Source: an uncultured Lachnospiraceae bacterium (GTDB taxonomy: Bacteria; Bacillota; Clostridia; Lachnospirales; Lachnospiraceae). Taken from it: a stretch of 53,948 nt of DNA. This document shows, piece by piece, positions 53,862-53,948 of this stretch (its first letter is position 1; each line of letters opens with the position of its first letter). The position numbers were made by a program, and so were the translations under genes. The DNA lies in NCBI GenBank assembly GCA_946538525.1, contig CAMNGU010000002.1, positions 1 through 53,948 on the forward strand, in the 5' to 3' direction. Below the pieces are notes generated by a model. The model was not told the origin of the DNA. It saw nothing but the letters and a program-made list of their open reading frames with translations, and ran no database searches.

Positions 53862-53948
53862 CGCTCACGAATCCATCATTCAATAAGTGAACCACTCGGC
53901 AATTGAATTGCCAGAGCATCTGATTTGCGGAGCTACACTCCGTAGATT
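53862..53948. other. Structured non-coding stretch at the right window edge
   Basis: Upstream of the 313-residue gene the sequence has several short inverted repeats: TTCAAT/ATTGAA enclosing AGTG-x-CACT, GGCAA-TTGAA-TTGCC (near 53898-53912), and an 11-bp hairpin GATTTGCGGAG/CTCCGTAGATT around CTACA that pairs better as plus-strand RNA. It is cut by the edge, so its nature cannot be decided; a structured RNA or part of a leader is possible. Confidence 0.3.

Overview
The window looks like chromosome of a low-GC Firmicute of the Clostridia, most likely the family Lachnospiraceae (Butyrivibrio/Roseburia-like). The evidence is the AT-rich composition, AGGAGG-type ribosome binding sites, a lysine riboswitch in front of dapA-dapB, BspA-type leucine-rich repeat proteins, a type VIIb (LXG) secretion cargo locus, and housekeeping genes of clostridial type (coaX, dusB, DnaE with a PHP domain, DUF5662). 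Almost every gene is on the minus strand; only the AraC regulator, an HD-domain phosphohydrolase and a cyclophilin are on plus.

Layout. 1-1.9 kb is the end of a queuosine precursor operon (queD-queE-folE-queC, with queC cut by the window edge). 2-9 kb holds thrC, a cell-wall 3D-domain protein, and a 1383-residue C11 (clostripain-type) protease fused to leucine-rich repeats. 9-17.2 kb is a long minus-strand run: promoter, lysine riboswitch, dapA, dapB, a small conserved gene, coaX, then a five-gene LXG/type VII secretion island (DUF4176, helical partner, duplicated-domain membrane protein, LXG protein, small helical partner), then dusB. 17.2-23.5 kb has an MgtC-like protein, a large secreted GH16 glucanase with carbohydrate-binding modules, its divergent AraC regulator, and an rRNA methyltransferase. 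23.6-39.5 kb is mostly housekeeping: dnaE, tRNA-Thr(CGT), a cyclophilin, a lysozyme-like protein overlapping an unusual ABC substrate-binding/permease fusion, an EAL protein, a cation antiporter, a LacI regulator and a LUD protein. A 45-codon internally deleted remnant of a SpoIIE-type phosphatase precedes the LUD gene. 39.7-46.6 kb is a poorly known set: a metallophosphoesterase, a 532-residue protein, two membrane proteins, a leucine-rich repeat protein and a TatD nuclease.

The most interesting region is 47.1-51.9 kb. Reading along the minus strand it is: RtcB RNA ligase, a strongly structured 140-nt element, an XRE regulator, a calcineurin-like phosphoesterase, three tandem structured RNA elements, and a 688-residue helical protein with a TerD-like domain. 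The first RNA element (49426-49570) can be folded as a circularly permuted tRNA body: T arm, 3' acceptor strand, two-base cap, 5' acceptor strand, D arm and an anticodon stem that opens into a longer helix. This is the kind of architecture reported for bacterial Y RNAs (YrlA), which normally partner Ro60. The following two elements share the same 5' AGCTA internal loop, 8-bp helix and TACTTC signature but are shortened. The protein gene directly downstream shows no vWA metal-site motif and ends in a TerD-like domain instead. I read this as a candidate RNA repair/surveillance locus in which a TerD-type protein occupies the Ro60 position. The base pairing is visible in the sequence; the functional reading is inference.

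The right end (52-53.9 kb) holds three genes I cannot assign, and a structured non-coding stretch cut by the window edge.
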